Assembly (NCBI GenBank): GCA_025937035.1 | Contig: JAICSG010000228.1 | Location: 1 to 6,680 of the forward strand | DNA length: 6,680 nucleotides | Origin: Thermoanaerobaculia bacterium | GTDB taxonomy: Bacteria > Acidobacteriota > Thermoanaerobaculia > Multivoradales > UBA5704 | Direction of reading: 5' to 3' | Part shown: positions 6,181-6,680 of the stretch, one piece after another | Layout: each line of letters begins with the position of its first letter | Position numbering within the stretch: position 1 is the stretch's first letter | The notes under the pieces: model-generated | What the model was told of the DNA's origin: nothing | What the model saw: the letters and a program-made list of their open reading frames with translations, nothing else | The model's database searches: none | Position numbers and translations under genes: made by a program

Positions 6181-6680
6181 CTCTTCTCCTCGGGATTGGC
6201 GCCACGGGCCAGCGTGATGGCGCGCTGGATGCGCTCGCGAGCTGGTTGCTCGCCGGAGCCGACGCCGAGCAGGGGGGCGGCGAGCCCGAAGGCGGTCGCG
6301 CCCGCCTGACGGTAGGCGGGGATCTCCTCGACGCCGAAGCCGCCGGCCGCCAGCATGGGGACGTCGCCCAGCGGCCCGCGGATGACGGAGAGGTAGGCCG
6401 GTCCGCCCACAGGGGGCAGCGGATAGACCTTGACGAGGTCCGCGCCCACCTCGACGGCGGAGACGATCTCGGTCGGCGTGAGGGCGCCCATGACCAGGAA
6501 GAGCCCGGCCTGCCGGACCTCCCGGGCCACCTCGGCGCTGACGTTGGGGGTGACGATGAATTCGGCGCCGGCCGCGACGGCCTCGCGGGCGCGGGCGACG
6601 GTGGTCACCGTGCCCATGCCTAACCAGGGCGGCCCCTCGGCGGCGCGGCCCGCGAGCAGCTCGCGGACCAGCCCCGAGGC
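6177..6680 (-). CDS. eda: 2-keto-3-deoxy-phosphosugar aldolase, KDPG/KHG aldolase type (5' partial)
   Basis: This is the C-terminal two thirds of a class I (Schiff-base) aldolase. KDPG aldolase splits 2-keto-3-deoxy-6-phosphogluconate into pyruvate and glyceraldehyde-3-phosphate in the Entner-Doudoroff pathway. The frame stays open from the Met at 6617 to the window edge (21 more codons, ending PPWLG before MGTV), and the family's G(A)GTV strand spans that Met, so the start lies outside the window. Numbered from that Met, TVTTVARAREAVAAGAEFIVTP (4-24), MGALTPTEI (43-51), LVKVYP with the Schiff-base lysine K63 (AAG at 6431-6429), GGPAYLSVIRGPLGDVP (71-87) and AAGGF (90-94) are the family blocks in the right order. 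The N-terminal catalytic Glu cannot be seen. The last phosphate loop reads FGLAAPLLG, lacking the usual Ser, so a phosphogalactonate or hydroxyglutarate substrate is possible. It heads a three-gene run. Confidence 0.88.
   Translation of the reverse strand, partial: ASGLVRELLAGRAAEGPPWLGMGTVTTVARAREAVAAGAEFIVTPNVSAEVAREVRQAGLFLVMGALTPTEIVSAVEVGADLVKVYPLPPVGGPAYLSVIRGPLGDVPMLAAGGFGVEEIPAYRQAGATAFGLAAPLLGVGSGEQPARERIQRAITLARGANPEEKR
6186..6191 (-). promoter_or_regulatory. Ribosome binding site of the 140-aa gene
   Basis: The minus strand reads GAGGAG, then five bases (aagag), then the ATG at 6180-6178. The site lies inside the last codons of the aldolase gene, as expected for translational coupling through the ATGA overlap. 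Confidence 0.65.

Noticed and set aside
5488..6309. A 273-codon plus-strand frame across both small minus-strand genes
   Set aside because: The minus strand has good ribosome binding sites, an ATGA overlap with a recognisable aldolase and protein-like residue patterns. The plus reading is Gly/Ala/His/Asp-rich without domain features.
6615..6617. The minus-strand ATG at 6617 as the start of the aldolase
   Set aside because: The frame continues to the window edge, and the conserved G-x-GTV strand of the family spans this Met; a protein starting here would lack a third of the barrel.
6246..6623. A 125-codon plus-strand frame antisense to the aldolase
   Set aside because: It is Gly/Asp/Ala-rich with no motif, while the minus strand shows aldolase blocks in the correct order.

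Overview
The window is strongly G+C-rich (one line counted by hand, bases 61-120, has 40 G/C of 60) and almost wholly coding. Two large exported proteins combine a GWxTD-like N-terminal region, Ig-like modules and a C-terminal von Willebrand factor A (VWA) domain of the 'VWFA-related Acidobacterial domain' type. That family, with the base composition, suggests an Acidobacteriota genome. The phylum is an inference from family knowledge, not from a marker gene.

Plus strand, 1-5425: a compact three-gene run. It starts inside the first GWxTD/VWA gene (1-2268, 5' end outside the window), continues with a full-length paralog of the same architecture (2265-4841, ATGA overlap with the first) and ends with a Maf nucleotide pyrophosphatase (4844-5425, GTG start two bases after the preceding stop). 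The two paralogs align over their whole visible length, including both MIDAS metal sites. They are a tandem duplication and were probably co-translated. Maf is a housekeeping enzyme acting on dTTP/UTP and modified pyrimidine nucleotides, and it seems simply to ride in the same transcript.

Minus strand, 6680-5428: a second compact run, convergent with the first and separated from maf by only two bases. It is read as eda-type 2-keto-3-deoxy-phosphosugar aldolase (5' end outside the window), then a 140-residue predicted beta-rich cytoplasmic protein of unknown function (ATGA overlap with the aldolase), then a 102-residue conserved-looking protein of unknown function after a 21-base gap that holds a good ribosome binding site. 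The aldolase points to sugar-acid (Entner-Doudoroff-like) catabolism. The roles of the two small proteins are not known.

No tRNA, rRNA, CRISPR, insertion sequence, riboswitch or convincing terminator is visible, and no gene-free stretch exceeds about 21 bases. Promoters for both runs must lie outside the window. The least understood content is the tandem exported VWA pair, with its degenerate GWxTD motif, its conserved SYSTDVP module and its cysteine pair, and the two orphan small proteins behind the aldolase.
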